Positions 1-14,802 are shown, counted from the first letter of the stretch. The stretch: 64,000 nucleotides of DNA from Echinarachnius parma (GCA_037951105.1 JBAMJV010005510.1:1-64000), one strand, 5' to 3'. Numbers and translations: made by a program. The notes: a model not told the origin generated them from the letters alone.

Positions 1-165
1 CGTAGTTGAGATAATGAATTATCGATGTTCCAGGTAATAACCTATCAATAGGCAGTTGGGTTGACGACTTCATTTCAGTCCATGTATTTTAAGTGGATAT
101 AATTATTATTGTTTGACAATGATCAGTAATTGATAGGACTCTGCAGGAGGAGCAGGAGAATGATA

Positions 166-454
166 AGAAGAAGAAGCAGAAGAAGAAGAAGAAGAAGAAG
201 AAGAAGAAGAAGAAGAAGAAGAAGAAGAAGAAGAAGAAGAAGAAGAAGAAGAAGAAGAAGAAGAAGAAGAAGAAGAAGAAGAAGAAGAAGAAAGAAGAAG
301 AAGAAGAGAAGAAGAAGAAGAAGAAGAAGAAGAAGAAGAAGAAGAAGAAGAAGAAGAAGAAGAAGAAGAAGAAGAAGAAGAAGAAGAAGAAGAAGAAGAA
401 GAAGAAGAACAACAACAACAACAACAACAATAACAACAACAACAACAACAACAA
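166..454. repeat. (AGA)n then (AAC)n microsatellite
   Basis: About 240 bases of nearly pure AGA/GAA trinucleotide repeat, with small interruptions near 290-310, pass directly into about 47 bases of AAC repeat. All six frames are open through it, giving only poly-Arg, poly-Ser or poly-Phe-like translations. Those are repeat artefacts, not genes. The strand is strongly purine-rich, so triplex formation is possible (inference). Confidence 0.97.
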
Positions 455-3400
455 GATATACCAGTAATAGTATAAGTTCGATTACAAGCCGTTAAAGTTT
501 CCATAATGGTGTAGGCAAGATTCATTAATGTAAATTATGTTGCGCTAAAATATTTTAGAATGTCTCAAGTTGCGAATTACAGTAAGAATAATTATTATTC
601 CTATATATCAGATGTAGTTACACGTTTCTCTATTCTCTCTCATTAAGTCAGTCCATTCCTCTCTATCCCCGACAATGACATCTATATTCATATCTGCTTT
701 AGCCTAGCTATACCGCACTGACGTAGATACATAGATATAGCATTTATAAATGGCATATGCCATTTAACCAATGCAATTTGGTGGGCCTCTTTCGAGGTAA
801 ATGGGATAATTGCCGGGTTCATAGCTTGGATTAGGGTTCGTATCGAAACACACTATTTTTCATGCTTCGCCATACACAAAATATGCCGAGGCAATATAAT
901 ATGCAGCTCACGAAAACTGCATCCTCAAAGGCTTAGAGGCTCAGGACCCGAGCGGCCCACATCACCCACTGCCGGAGAAAACACACGAATCACCTTCTTT
1001 GTTTTTTTCCACTGACATTTAGTGACGTCATAACTTCCGAGGCGAGATATGGATTGCGTAGTCCGTACCCCTAAGATTGGGCCTCCCACCGATGTCAGTA
1101 AGCCGAGACCTAAAGTAGCTCCAAATGAAGTTAGGTAGCTAGTGGCTCGCAGCGCGCTGGCGGTGCACAGGGAAGACAGCGAATGAACACGAAGGGCATG
1201 TTCAAACGTTTCATATGAACATAATTACGTACAACCTGAGTGGGGTGGACGTCTTTATAATAAGAAAGCAGCGTTTTGTAGCAACATTATGAACAAATAA
1301 ATCATGGTTTGCTTGATATCGTACGAGACCCGGAACAATAATGTGAATGTCTTAGGGTGTCGTATTATCGTATTATAAAGAACCACACGTAATAATGAAT
1401 AATCTGAATGTCTGACGGGGAAAATATTCGATAATGTGCATAAAACCTACGAGGCTCTCTAACGAGATCACTTTATGTGGGAGTCGTGTTTGCAAGAGGC
1501 GGTTTGCAGGATGGTTAATGCGTACAGCAAACACAGTCGTGTGTCACCAGTGATGGAACATTATGTAGAAAGCATAAATGGCAGATCGGGCATACACCCA
1601 GCCCCCCCCCCCCCCCCCCCACCCCCTCCCCTTGGATTTTCTTGGGTGAGATCAACAATGAAAATCAATAACCTTAACACTATATAGCTTATGTATATAA
1701 TAGTGCTAATGCAATTATACGTCCCCATCTTCATTCCACAACCCCACCTTCCCACCCCACCACCTGTTTCGCACCCATTACGCCCCCTATAGCTACTCGT
1801 CGATTTCTTGCTTTACCCCTTATACCACATTCTTGTCACGTGATTTAAACACCAACATGACCTGAAGGCATGGAAAGAGAGGGTTCATGGAATTGATTTT
1901 CTATCTCATCAACATTCAAATTTCGGAGACAAACAAAATATAACTATATACAGTGACAGAAATAGACTTGGACTGGTCGTGTGGTGACATTATTAGCATG
2001 CAGAAAGTCCCTGGACTAATACACTATTGACAAATTAGCCTGCGATTTGCATGATTGACGCGCTCACATACACAAACAATACAAATGACTGTAGCGTAGG
2101 ATAATTGCCCGGGTTTGAACTGTACCTGATGACCAAGGTAATACTAATGAACATCTGATAAGAGTACCTAGATACATGTCGCTCTATTAATGTTATATTA
2201 TTACAGGCTAGATACACATCATTTTCATTATGATAATTGAAAATGTTTAGCTAACGGACCATATCATATTGGGAATGGATTTTGAATTACTGTCATGACT
2301 GTAGGAATCAAATGATACTTTTGGGTAAACAGAAGACCAACAACAGTCTTTGTTTCGATGGTTGTTCAACTGAGACCGTGTCTAGCTCCACTGACCATCT
2401 CCAACAAGAAACATAATAATGAATTCTAAGTCATATATTAATAACCTAATTTACAGTTGGCTATTTTTCATTTTTGATATTGGTATTAAATTGGTAAGAA
2501 ACATTTTCAACGCTCAACAAAAGTATAGATTGATCTTGAGCTTGAACAATTATAACAAGCAAAAGAAATACTCGGATCTCATTTAAAGACATGCAGACAG
2601 ACATCGCCGAAAGGCAGCAGTTGACTTTAGAGTAGATAAGCAAGGGGATGGGAAATGCAGACGATTGATTAAGTTTTTCTTCGTAGTACCTGGTTGTTGA
2701 CGTTCCTTGTACTTTCAAAATTAAACCTCCATGTCGAGCGGGTAAATGGCGTCCATATTTCAGAGACAATTTGTCTTCGACAGCTCGAAACAAATTGCTC
2801 TGTTATACCCTGCCACTGTCCATCGCGAATTCCCGCTGATGCACGGATGTACTCTATTTACTTCAGGTTTTATGGATCGCAAAGTGAGCCCATAACGGAA
2901 AGTATTCTTTTCCTTTTGGAATATGCTCCAAATGAAAGAGGAACGACCTAGAAATTTTGCTCAATGTAAATATCATCAATTTTCAAGAGAAGGGCATGCT
3001 TTCTGACACAATTGAAGAAACATTCGAAGCAAGTGAGTGAAGCGACATAATTATGTATTTTAAAAGAGTTTAACGTTTTAGCTTGCAAAATCCAAAAATA
3101 TGACATTGTCGCATGTATTCGCCATCTAGAAATATGCCATAACACCAGGTGTTATTGTATTTGAGCCATTTAGGCCTATCTTTTTCCTTTAACTAAAGCT
3201 ATTAGTACGTTCGGGCCACGCAACCCTACGGTTTTTGCTCTGTCTTGCTTTGCTTTGCTTTTTCTTTTATTTGGTTGGTTTCTTTAGTTTCTTTTTTGTT
3301 GTTGATATTTTGGCCTCGTCTTGCTTAGCTTTTACATTTTTGTTTGCTTCTTTGTTTTGTTGAATTTGATGACATTGCCCTTGATGCGATAACGGCGCCA

Positions 3401-4169
3401 TCTCATTTGCATGCTAAAGCCCCGCCAAATATCGCTTCAATATCATTATACAGAGGGTTATCTTACTGACCATCTTACAACCGGGTTACAACAATGCATG
3501 CATGAAGAATTGAATGTATTACTATTAGTGATCAGCGAATCTAGAACTAATCGGGGTACATGTGTGTTCTACAGTTTTATATTCTTACAGCGCCATGCAC
3601 AATAACATATAAAAATCACAATATGTCTCGATTTATATCATCTCTAATCGCCCTTTATGGTAATTATTACCCCAGTGACCGGACACTCTCACAATCAATC
3701 TCAATCTCACTCTCACTATAATCTGTATTCTATAATCATGATAATGTCTGTATAATCATGATAATGAACGTCAGCTTTAGTAGGTTTGGTACTGTACATG
3801 CATTAGATATTGAACTTGAAAGTAATGTGTTCATATCAACTGATGATAGCTAGTAGTAGCGCCAAATACTTTAAACTGAAATTATTTCAAATGTTTATAA
3901 TGCTTGGTGATGATATGAAAGTAAGCTTTCGTGTACTGCGCCCAGTAAAATAATGTTCCACATATCTATATTCTTGAAAATCAGCTGATGGCGCCACATT
4001 AAATTTGTAAAGGGCTATTCTAAATGATATATTAATGGATGCGCAAGTAAGCTTCCTGTCTGAATAAAATTGGTCTACAATAATAATTCCACATTAACTT
4101 TAATGAATGCGCACCTATAGTGAAAGTGTGTGTCCTGCGCCCAGTATAGATGTTTAACGTGGCGATTTT
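455..4169. other. intergenic stretch, no gene seen
   Basis: No coding exon, RNA gene or clear element was recognised. It contains a C-tract at 1602-1620 running into a C-rich stretch to about 1631, a T-rich CTTTG-type stretch around 3236-3365, and short diverged internal similarities around 3820-4130 (GCGCCCAGT-containing phrases). Confidence 0.5.
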
Positions 4170-4504
4170 TAGCCTTTTGACAAGGATTCCCATCTAGATG
4201 GCAGGAGCGACTGACAAGGGCGACGTATAATATTATACTCCAAATGGTTTATTTCTTTTATCCAAGCCGGACTTGAATTACTGACTATACCTTTTATAGC
4301 ATTTATAAACATTTAAGTCTTCGATATACAGATATAGGGTGTATTTTACTGTCCAAATGATTTACCTTTTAATATCCAAGAAGAGTGACATTTGCTTCGG
4401 ATTTAAAAGTAAGTCTTTGAAATTAAGAGAGTATAATATAATACCCCTTCTATATTCTTTCACCATTTTCTGACATTCAGACGCAAAGCCTTGTCAAAAG
4501 GCTA
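4170..4504. mobile_element. small inverted-repeat element (MITE-like)
   Basis: A perfect 16-bp inverted repeat bounds the region: TAGCCTTTTGACAAGG at 4170-4185 and its complement at 4489-4504. The interior has no coding capacity. It holds two diverged copies of a phrase ending in ATCCAAG (about 4240 and 4370). Size and structure fit a non-autonomous DNA transposon; the family is unknown. Confidence 0.55.
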
Positions 4505-6914
4505 GGCTATTCCTTAACCCTGACCTTGCCAGTGATGCAGATTTCTCCATATACCTAACGCATAATCTCCATACACCTCGCGCACATATTTATATAAGGG
4601 TTAAACTATGTTCATATCAGCTGCTGATAGCTACACAATGGGCGCCAAAACTGCCTATCGGGGACATTTACAATTAAATGGCGACGGGCTTAAAACTTAA
4701 CATTTTCCTTAGCTGTAGCTGTAGTGCAGACGGTACAGTCGCGATTTGTGCAGGCAAAAATAAAGAATAGAATTATATAAATAGTTGAAAGTTAAGAATG
4801 ACATATCGTAAAGTAAATAATAATAATATACATGTATAATGGTTTGTTTTGGTGATTCAGCTCATCTCACAGCGTTCAAAAAGTTCGTTAGTTTAACCAT
4901 GACTTCTACCGCTCTACGTTTCATGTTCTCCCTATATCATGTCGCCATATTATTATACAGTACTGTAGTCTATATACGCAAAATATTCACAATCAATTAC
5001 AGTAGTTTTATCCTGGTTTTGAACACAAAGGCCGACCATGCAGCGTGCATTCGAGCTGTGAACTAATCTATAGGCCTTGAAACGACAAAATTGCATGCCA
5101 TTTATAGCTCCCTTCGATAATTAAGCATTCCAATATATATTTCGCGGTATTATCAGATTATCCTTGAACGCAAGTGCGGCGGCGACAAATCTGTTGTGGA
5201 CGGCTTCCGGATGGAAATTACTCTTGTCACGTGGTCTGACAGCAACACTGCTTTGTGCCTTTTAATGGATATACTATTCATTTAATATATGATATATTTG
5301 CTTATTGCTTATTGTATTCGATTTCCACGCACCATATGCATAAGAACAGTACGTCCATTGTATTACATGGAACTATTTTGTGTAGAGTTTATTCGCTCTG
5401 CTATTTAACTTAAATGTGTAAAACTCACTTGATCTTGTTAACAAAAATTGTCTGTATACAATTTATTTGGGATTTTGTTTGCAAAATTATGTTGTTGACA
5501 GATGGGGAAAATAAATTCATATAAAATCAAATGAAATCGTATCAAATATCCGTCGTATGCCAGAATGATACCCAATGGTCACGTTTGTCTATATAGTTTC
5601 TATGAGATGCGGACAACCGGGGGACAATCAGATGAATACTCTTGTATCATAATATGTAACAGTTTAAGGCATAACTTGTTTAACTCGTAAGAAAGCATAG
5701 TGACACAATCATTAGTCATTATGACCATAACGCCACATTATAATTATAAATACATAATCGCTACAGCACATCATCCGTAGCGCGGTTTTATAAACGTAGT
5801 GCGAATAATCTATTTATGCACCATCGAAACTCTTGAGAAAAGTTGCAATAAATTGTTTTCTGCCAGCACACGTGCAGCTGCAACGTGCGAGGCGCCACGG
5901 CATATCACGTGATACATACATCCCCACCAACATCATCTCGCATTACGCAGTTGGAGGAGAAGCTTAGGAGACTAAGGGTGGAATTCACAAAGGAGGTTTA
6001 ATTCTATTAACAGCTGCTTGTAGACAAAACATAAACGAAAATCACATTTGCTGATTTCTCATGATACGGCCGGCGATGCTTGCTAACCAGCAGCACCAAA
6101 TAAAATCTATAATCTGAAAGCATAGAAATCTCCTTAACAACGCGTAGATTAAAAATCGTTAGCAATTGCATTTTTTCTCCATCAATGTACAAATGGCGCT
6201 CCCCATAGATGTATACCATGGTTAACATAAGCCTCCTTTGTGAATTCAAGCCAAAAAGTTACTCCATAATTATAGGCGTACTCCGTGCATGATAATAACC
6301 AACTTATGGGGTCAAATATGCATAACGATATTGAGGCGCCTCATATTTGTTTAATAAAACCAATTTTCAATCTACTTTGGCCTTTGGTATACACAAACCA
6401 TGCGGAAACGAAATAGGTTTGTAACATAAATCCGTTTAAATGAAACAGAGCATTATATAAGGCTGTCGATTAGTGCACTTTCTCAAAATGATGAATGTTA
6501 CAAGCGTATTCGCGGGCGTGACTATATAACGCATGGCTTTTAAGCCTTAATTATGTATTGACAACGTGATGAAGTATACGTCAAAATGGCTTCAGAGATT
6601 AAAGTAAATCGCTTCTTTTTCATGGTTAAAAATAATTGCTTCGTAGCATTATCTTGCTTTGATTCTGTAAATGAGAAAATGTGACTTCAAACCAGGGTAA
6701 TGAGTAGGATAAAGCTATATAGTGGGCACATGACTTTAACCCATTTCAGCTCTTTTGTTATGGAATTCCAGGCTTCCCAATCGATATGCAACGCACGAAG
6801 CCAATAAGACCGCAAAGACCATTTGGGGACACGGCGAACAAAAATTGCTATGCCGCATGAGAAGACTGCAAAACTGCTCTGATTAATGGCATCGACGGCA
6901 CAAGTAAGGGTGTT
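4505..6914. other. intergenic stretch, no gene seen
   Basis: AT-rich, with scattered short open frames lacking recognisable domains or splice context. A phrase near 4611 (GTTCATATCAGCTGCTGATA) resembles one near 3830, so this may be an old repeat remnant. Confidence 0.45.
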
Positions 6915-7183
6915 GTCACATATCATCGCATATCGTTAACGGACGCTCGACGGATAAAAATATTGTGAAATCAAATAATATTGTCTGGTGGTGAAAGTCT
7001 CCATTGTTTCATGCACAAAACATTCCGGTGGATAGAACAACGTACATCGCCTAATGACAAGGAACGAATTTGCCGGACAAGAAACGGACAAGAAACGCAT
7101 ACGAACGAAGACGGACGAATTGGAAATTTGGCTACTCCGTCGGGCGTTCGTCAACAATATCCGGTGATTATGTGACAGGGGCT
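6915..7183. mobile_element. diverged copy of the CCCGGTCA-ended MITE
   Basis: Shares several phrases in the same order with 50632-50867: GGTGAAAGTC, CATTGTTTCATG/CATTGCTTCATG, AACAACGTACATC and GGACAAGAAAC. The ends are decayed compared with the other copy. No coding content. Confidence 0.55.
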
Positions 7184-10100
7184 TAAATGTCGATCCGAAA
7201 CTAGGTGAAGTGCTCCCGCCTCCCGGGGAAAACAAGGGCAATAAAAGGGGGCTGAAAACAGCTCCAGAAAAACACAGGAAGTGCGTATATGAGATCTATC
7301 TATGAATTTATTGCCTCGTCGACGTAATGGACTGCATTTTTCATCAGGTATGCAGCATTTACCCATTTGTTGTTTAAATTTTGCTTGTCGTTGCATAATG
7401 TATCCACAGTGTCGACGTTGTTGAATGCCCTGGTTAACTTTATATTTATCTCTCTTTTTCTCACTCCCCTTTATCTGTTCTCCGTTTATTTTGTATGCTA
7501 GTTTTCTCGATTGTCCCGTTTTCCTCCTCCCTCTGTCTTCTTTTCCATTCTGATTTCTGATTTTCATTTCCCATATTTGGTTTTAGATACCCTTTTCAAT
7601 GTACTATTACCAGTCTACCATGACTGTATGCAAATAAAGGGGTAAAGAAAATGTTTATCCCCAAGATGATTATTATTTATAATCAGTATTTTACACTTCA
7701 ACTTGCCAAGATAATATATCGTGCTGATTAAATGTCTTATTTCAACAACATTGTAATCTTCATGTTCAGGAAAAGCTATAATGCCGTAGAGAAATCAAAG
7801 GCGATGGTACTTTAATTGCAATTTGATTATTCATAACCAATGGTGCTAGGAATCTGTCAATTAACACCATTAGAAACGGAGGTAGGTGCGATATCGATTT
7901 GGGGATTTGGAGCACTAATTTTACGCGAGTATAGGGAGCGCGTCATAATGAATCGCGACATGGCCAGTGGTTAATGTAATTAAGTTGTGCGCAGAAACAA
8001 GAGACTCGTTTATAATAATTATAAGAGGCTAGCACCCCGTAGCTATAATACGTCATGCTTTACAGACTTTTTTTAATATCAGAAAGTCATTCACGCCACT
8101 CATGATGTTTGCAACAAAGCATAATAATGCTGAATGTAATTAAGACGTTATCCACAACGAAAGACTATCAAAGTGATATCTGGAAAACCGTGGCGCCATC
8201 ACTCATTCTTAGTCTACAGTGCTATAAGGCCATTAACGCCGTGTTTAATTAATCATACAATTAATACGGCTTCGTAGCTGAATGGTATTACGTAGACTAA
8301 TTTTGCAAAGAACTGGCATCCCGTAGAGCTCACAACATGTCACCCTTCAGTATCACAACGTCACTAATAAACGCTGTATCAATGTTTAATAATTATGATA
8401 TCATTTACAGTTCATGTAATACATACGTCTTTGTTGCACTGTCCAGTGACCAGAGTGTAGTGACGTAGCAAATTATGGAAGGGAATCTATTATTTCTTGC
8501 CCCTATCATCACTCCACCAGACGCCGGTAAGAAAGAAAGAAGAAAAAAAGTGAATTCCCGATAATCATACCCCCTTATGGACCCCCCCCCCCCCCCTCCA
8601 CCTCCAAGTATACCCCATTAACTATTTGCACATGCCCAACGCACATAATATGCGATCCAATTCCGAACAACTGCTTATCAAGCAAGACTTGTGATGTCAT
8701 CCTCAATCGTTCGTCGGACAAGTTTGAATAGTGTATTGTAATAATTATGGTTGGCTTTTAATAGTTCATTCTGGTTATATGCCACCGCCAGAGTCATGAT
8801 GACATCACGAACAAGACGAGGGAGCGCTGGAGGACGTGCACGATGAGAGAGAGGACATGAATGGATCAAGGAGAGCAGACAAAACTCATCATAATTACTC
8901 CAGCCCACAGCAGCTTGGACAGCTTCCATTCTAACTGGATATTAATCCAAACGGAGATTGAGAAATTAATACTTCGTGTTCCCCCATGCAGTGAGGGGCA
9001 GTGTATGCATTTATAGGGGGCATGCACGCTTCATAGAAATCGCATCTGTCATTTCAGTCTGACAAAACCCGCACTCAGTAGTATATTTCAAATGAATTGT
9101 CATGATTAGTTTACCGTATACGTGAAGATATAGACATGAGAAAAGAGGGATAATTTGATAGAACTGCAGAGGTCCCCCACCTTTCTGAGAGAACATTGTG
9201 CCACGTGCCTAATACCGTATTATTTTGTAAAAACAAAATGCCATAGAAAAAGTGCGCGCCCATCGACATTTCAAATTGCAATATCCTACCATTATGTGAA
9301 TATTAAGCTATTTGGTTTACTAATGACACATTTAATTCAAAAGCACAGTGAGTCATATTATGGTGTCCCAACATTATTTTTTAATTCAGCATTAGAATAT
9401 CTATATAGAAACAAAACATTAGTATTTACTAACAGGTGATTCACTAACATGCTAATTTGATGTGTAATGATAATGCATATAGATAAAAAATCAAAATGGT
9501 AATAATATTTGATACTTGATTAATATAGCGCCCAATATGATTTATAATAATCATCAAAATGTTGTACAATAACAGATCAATATTTTTCTTTGAATGGTTG
9601 TGTAACAATGGGTGAAATCGAAGTTGTGAGAGCATTGTATTATTTCATTTATATAACAAATTAAAACAAATATCTATAGAAATAAAACATACGCGTGCAT
9701 TTGTAACCATGGAGACGCTACGAAACGCCAATATCCATGCTTCTATACATTCAGCGTGCCTATAATTGGTTTATACAAATACATACCGTACCATACTGCC
9801 ATAGGTTCTATCGTATCCACCAATATTGTGATTATATGAAGTGTATTTGTGTTTCTAATTTCCTGGATAAAATGTTTGCTTTCTTTCGCTTTGCCGTGGT
9901 TTTGTTAAGGTTCTCTTTTTTTTTTCGCTGACGCCGATGTATACTATTTTTAAAATATATTGTCGATACTCTTCATACAAATGATAATGGAATGTTAAAT
10001 GTACCACCATATGGAACTGTAAATGTAATATTTACCAATGTCAAACCTGTACCTCTTTCACGTGATGGTGTCTTTAGATCATGCAAGTGGAATATTAAAA

Positions 10101-13051
10101 TAAAAAAGTTATGTTTTCCTTTACAAGGCAAAAGGGAACCAGAAGCCTTTTACATTTGTACATAATTTTCTTTTCGATGAAAGGTATTATGAATTAGTTT
10201 TTGTGACGGAAATTTAGAAATGGATTCGCTCAGAATACTGCTCAAGGGAAAGACAGGAGTTAATGTATAGCTCACCGGTCAATCAGACGTTCTTTATTTG
10301 TATGCAGTATCAAAATGTAAGTTGGTTTCGGGGGGGGGGGCAAATGTTCCTCCCGGCAATGGGAAGGATCTAAAGGCCAGTCGTAAGACCCTTTCTTTTT
10401 GTGTTTCTTTGTTTTTTGTTTACTTTGAGAAATTTATAAGGCTATCCGGGGAGGCAGACTGCCTCCTGCCCTTTATATACACTACTGTAGAACCTTTAAT
10501 TTCACACGAAATTTGCCCCTCCCGGTAATTATGGAGGGGAAAATACTTCATTTTCATAAATTATTTATGAAAATTAGTCAAAAACGCACAACATTTTGTT
10601 AATGTTGAAATGTTTTGAAACTGTGTTTAAGACAATATAGTTTAGATTAATAAATACTGAACGAAAACCTTGTTGCATTATGTTTATGATCATAGAATCG
10701 ATTTATAGCCATGGCGAGAGGGTAGCACGCTATCATCATGAGGTCATGGATACTAATCTATAAACTTGACATCACCTGCAGGTAATTCAGTCACTCAATT
10801 TGTGAATGAATCCATAACCAAAGAGTGCTGTTGGTTCTTCATATACTGTACTGTACATGCGTTTCTAATAAAAGTTTATGATCTATACAACTATATTATT
10901 CTGAATGAAAATGAATACACATAATACAGTGTAAATCCCCATTTTAATTTAATTTAATGATGTTTTGACATTATTTTATGATTGACAAATCATGAAAGCC
11001 GCCTAGATGTCCGATAGTTTGGTAACATTACGATTTCTATAATCGATTGATGTTTCACTTCGCATGGTGAAATTAAATCAAATATATTTACCAGATATTG
11101 ACAAATAGGATGAACACTTTTCTTAAATGTAAGTACTACGTTGTTTTATGTACATTTACTTCAATAATCCAATTATGTCTGACCAATCAAACGTCTGAGT
11201 ATACTAAGCTACTACCTGTATTGTCACTACATTTTATAATTCATGAATAGTAATGTGCGTATACCTGTTTTACAGTAATCTCATCAAACTGTTTTCGGAT
11301 TAAGGCAAAATGCTGAAAATGCCGGTTTTACACGAGTAACCAGATGCAGGTCGTACAGTATGGATTTAGGAATGCCTGTAAAGTGTGTATAACTCCACGA
11401 AAATTACTTGGAGCTTCCTCGTTTCTCTTCTACCGTGTTGTTTAGCTTATGGTATAATAAAAATAAGGTTAGATTTTTTTTTCAAATGCCCCTTTAGTAT
11501 GACGATATCTATCATTCAGTTCAAGAACGTTAATGAACGGTCATAAACCTCATAGACGTCATACAGTAATTCGTTGTAAAAGCTGACGCATACTTTCGCT
11601 TTTTTAACCAGGAAAGCAGTGTTCTTTTTCAATGAAACTTTCACACATCATTCGGACATAATTATCTTACAATGATTTTGGTACAGGATTGAAGTCTCAA
11701 ATGTCATTTTGGGCAATATCTGACACTTTACAGGTGCACCTTTAAGGTAATATAGTGCTATTTCTACTATACATGCCGGTACGACTTAAATCGTGTCGGT
11801 ACTTACGTGCATAGGCGTGCGCATCGGGGCTGAGTTGGTCTCCTTCGGCAGGCATCCTTACTCCTCCTCAGCCTCGCTCCTACCCCTCCTCCACAACCAG
11901 ATGGTCGACTTTATCCCGCTTTTCTAAAATCCGCAAACAAAATCCGAGAGTTGGTCAGCCCTCATATATGGGTACGTAAAGCGATTTCACATGTGGAAAG
12001 AAAAAGAAATGGTCAGTTTTTCCTCGTCGGTTTGTATCACAGAGAACGAATGTGGAGAATGAGTATTGTGTGTTCCGTGTGAGAGCAGTCGCATCTCATT
12101 CTGATCTCATTTGGATGCGGTTTATCTCCGCCTGTGTTGGCGGCATAATACGATGGCGGTAATGAATGCGCACTGGTGTGCGCGGATTCGAATAGAATCA
12201 AAATAACTCGGTGACCAATGCATAGACGTACATACATTACCCGCGTGAATACGATGTGTGTGCAACACTGCTCTACTTTTAATTGCTAATTATTTTCTCT
12301 ATATCACACAAGATGCGTCAATACACTTGTTGATTCGAATAACCAAAAACGACGTTGTGGTGATTATTCATGATGGGAATTATCCTCTTGCACCCCCCCC
12401 CCCCCCCACCCCCACAAATGGGTGGGATGGCCCTTTCAGCAGAAACTGATTTTCAAAGGGGTCCCGTACAATATATACAAATACAGAGATATTACAAGCA
12501 TTTAAGATATAAACAATACAAATAAGTTAAATATTTAAAAAAACATATATACTGTACATACTAACAGATATTCATTATATAGAAAACACTATACTACAAA
12601 ACAAGCTTTACAAATAAATTTCTATTTATGTAATCTGTATCCCCATGCGTAATTATTGAAGCCAAGTGTCATTTTCCATCACGGTTTACGTTAATTTACT
12701 GTTTTGTTGCAGGTGGCTCATGCACTTACAGCATTCAATTGTTTTATATACTATATATTCCCACAAACTGATTAAGGGTTGATAGAATGTGTTTTACTAT
12801 ACATATATATAGTCTGATGAGTGATGTGTGGAAGTTCCATGATAAATGAATGTCATATGACTAAGTAATGAGCGAAAATGCAAAGTGATATTTGCTAACT
12901 CATTGCACTAATTCTGTTCACAGTTGAAAATCTCCAATGGAGACCTTTACTTACATGCACTTCAATCACAAGTGTCTGTATATAACGAAACTTTAATTCG
13001 GGAAATCTAAACTTCAGTTTAAACAATCCTCTATTATTATTAAGAGAGGTG
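7184..13051. other. intergenic stretch, no gene seen
   Basis: No gene model can be supported. C-tracts lie at 8582-8596 and 12393-12407. One 83-codon minus-strand frame (8678-8929) has ordinary amino-acid composition but no recognised relative. Around 12830-12920 is a sequence resembling the interior of the TTAA element at 43546-43939 (shared TAATGAGC and GCTAACTCATTGCAC / ACTAACTCATTGCAC phrases). Confidence 0.45.
8678..8929 (-). other. unassigned 83-codon open frame
   Basis: Reads from an ATG through a mixed-composition sequence ending in a TIEDDITSLA-like acidic tail. It is less biased than the surrounding frames. No family is recognised, and no neighbouring exon, promoter or poly(A) signal was found. 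It could be a chance frame, a piece of a repeat, or an isolated exon. Confidence 0.12.
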
Positions 13052-14731
13052 TATATGGGCAACTCCACGAAAAATGTTACCCGAGGATGGAAAAATGAAA
13101 CTCATGGGACAGCCTTGTTAACTACTGGATAGTAATGAGGAAGGACCATATTTTGATGACTAAAAGAAAACAGTTTGAAATTCAATGCAGAATATTTTTT
13201 TTTTGGCCATTGAAGTTGGGACAAAAATTTTATGTATTACCCCTAAAATGATGAAATTTGCATCCGTTGTTTGTGAAATAAAATTTTAAAATATGGATCA
13301 CTTCAGAACAATAATTCTACTTCTAATATCTTGTTTATGTTTTGTTTTAACATCATAGAAAAGGAAATTGTGTAAAAATCTTTACTTTTTGAAAACTGTT
13401 ATTGGATAAAATCTTGATTCTTACAACATTGATGTGTAATGTCCGTGACGTTTTAGATATAAAAGTTTTTGTAGAAGCAGAAGTCCTAATTCAATTTAAT
13501 TTAAAATTAATTTGCAAAGCTAGAATGTGATATCATAAAGTATATCAAGAGCATTTACTAAAATATTTGATGGTTTGTCCAGAATGGCGTCACGGACATT
13601 ACGATACGGCTGCGTCACGGACATTACATACACAGTGAAAAGTATAAAAAAGCAGAGCTAAACATTTTCAAGCATTATTTTCTCATGTAAATCTCTTATT
13701 TTAGCCAAGAAATAAGATAATCCCATGTAACAGGGGGACTACTACCTTCCTGGTACAAGTTTTAAAAAATTGTATCGTTAATCATATAGTGAACTTTGAG
13801 TCAGTACTCTGAACTATTTATAAAATTAAATTCCTTGCTCAATTTGAACATGCATGTCTCAATAATTAATAAAGACTTGACTATAACTTACTGGGAGGAG
13901 AAATAGATGGTTAAATCTGATATAGTATGATCAAATTGCAAAAATTATACTCTTAGTCCATGATTTTCCATGTGTTATGCACATGATGTTCACAACTTTG
14001 TTTATATTTTACCTTTTTTTTGCACAAAACGGCATTGTACCTCATCAAAAATGTATAATATTGTTTAAAATAGTTGAACATTTGGGTTACTGCACATTCT
14101 TTTGAAAAATTTCAAATTTTACAATAATTTTGGAAAAAATTATTGCTATTTTTAAAATAATTTGTTGCTAATTAAAAATAAAACTGAAATATAATTTTTT
14201 TCCTCAAAACTGTTTGATTACATATCAAATGTACAATTAAAAAAGTTTCATGCACAATGGAGCATTTTTTGCGGGTTATTTCCGAGTATTGAGAAAGTGG
14301 ACAAAAGTGTAATGTCCGTGACGCTAAAAATGTAATGTCCGTGACGCAACGTTTTGTTGTCTAGATCACATATGCCTGGCCCGTTTCGCAAAAAACCACT
14401 TGGATTCAATTCATCATTGCCTTGTCTATAATTTAGTACCTAAATCACCTTTGTGAGGTCTAAGAACTCACAGACTTTTGCAAAGATGTATATGGATGCA
14501 AAAAGTCATGTCCAAAACATGTAATGTCCGTGACGGCGCACATTTTGCAGAATTACTCAGTAACGAATTGGATAAATGTTCTGAAACTTTTTTTGAATAC
14601 TTAACCAGGCTATTGATTTGTAATCAAAATAAAAGTTAGACATTAGTTACAGGTATGAATTAGTAGTGGCATTGGAAAGTCATGAAAATTCTCTGATTTG
14701 TAATGTCCGTGACGCTGGAGTTGCCCATATA
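13052..14731. mobile_element. 1.68-kb inverted-repeat element with seven 15-bp internal motifs
   Basis: Bounded by a perfect 16-bp inverted repeat: TATATGGGCAACTCCA at 13052-13067 and its complement at 14716-14731. If the target duplication is TA, the termini move in by 2 bp. The very AT-rich interior has no coding capacity. It carries the 15-mer GTAATGTCCGTGACG seven times: forward at 13436, 14309, 14332, 14521 and 14700, reverse at 13588 and 13613. The last copy abuts the right terminal repeat. Repeated subterminal motifs are typical of transposase-binding sites (family knowledge), so a non-autonomous DNA transposon is the likely identity (inference). Confidence 0.7.
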
Positions 14732-14800
14732 GTATGTGGCTGTGTACCCAAGTGCGTATAGTGCCACCCTCTATATTGGGGGCCAATACCCCCACGCACG

Positions 14801-14802
<2 letters not shown>

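Noticed and set aside
89-525. Overlapping long open frames of poly-Arg, poly-Ser and poly-Phe
   Set aside because: They translate the (AGA)n/(AAC)n microsatellite. All frames are open for that reason alone.
6007-7567. Possible gene on the minus strand (80- and 138-codon frames)
   Set aside because: No recognisable domain, no splice-compatible neighbours, and the second frame overlaps a MITE remnant.
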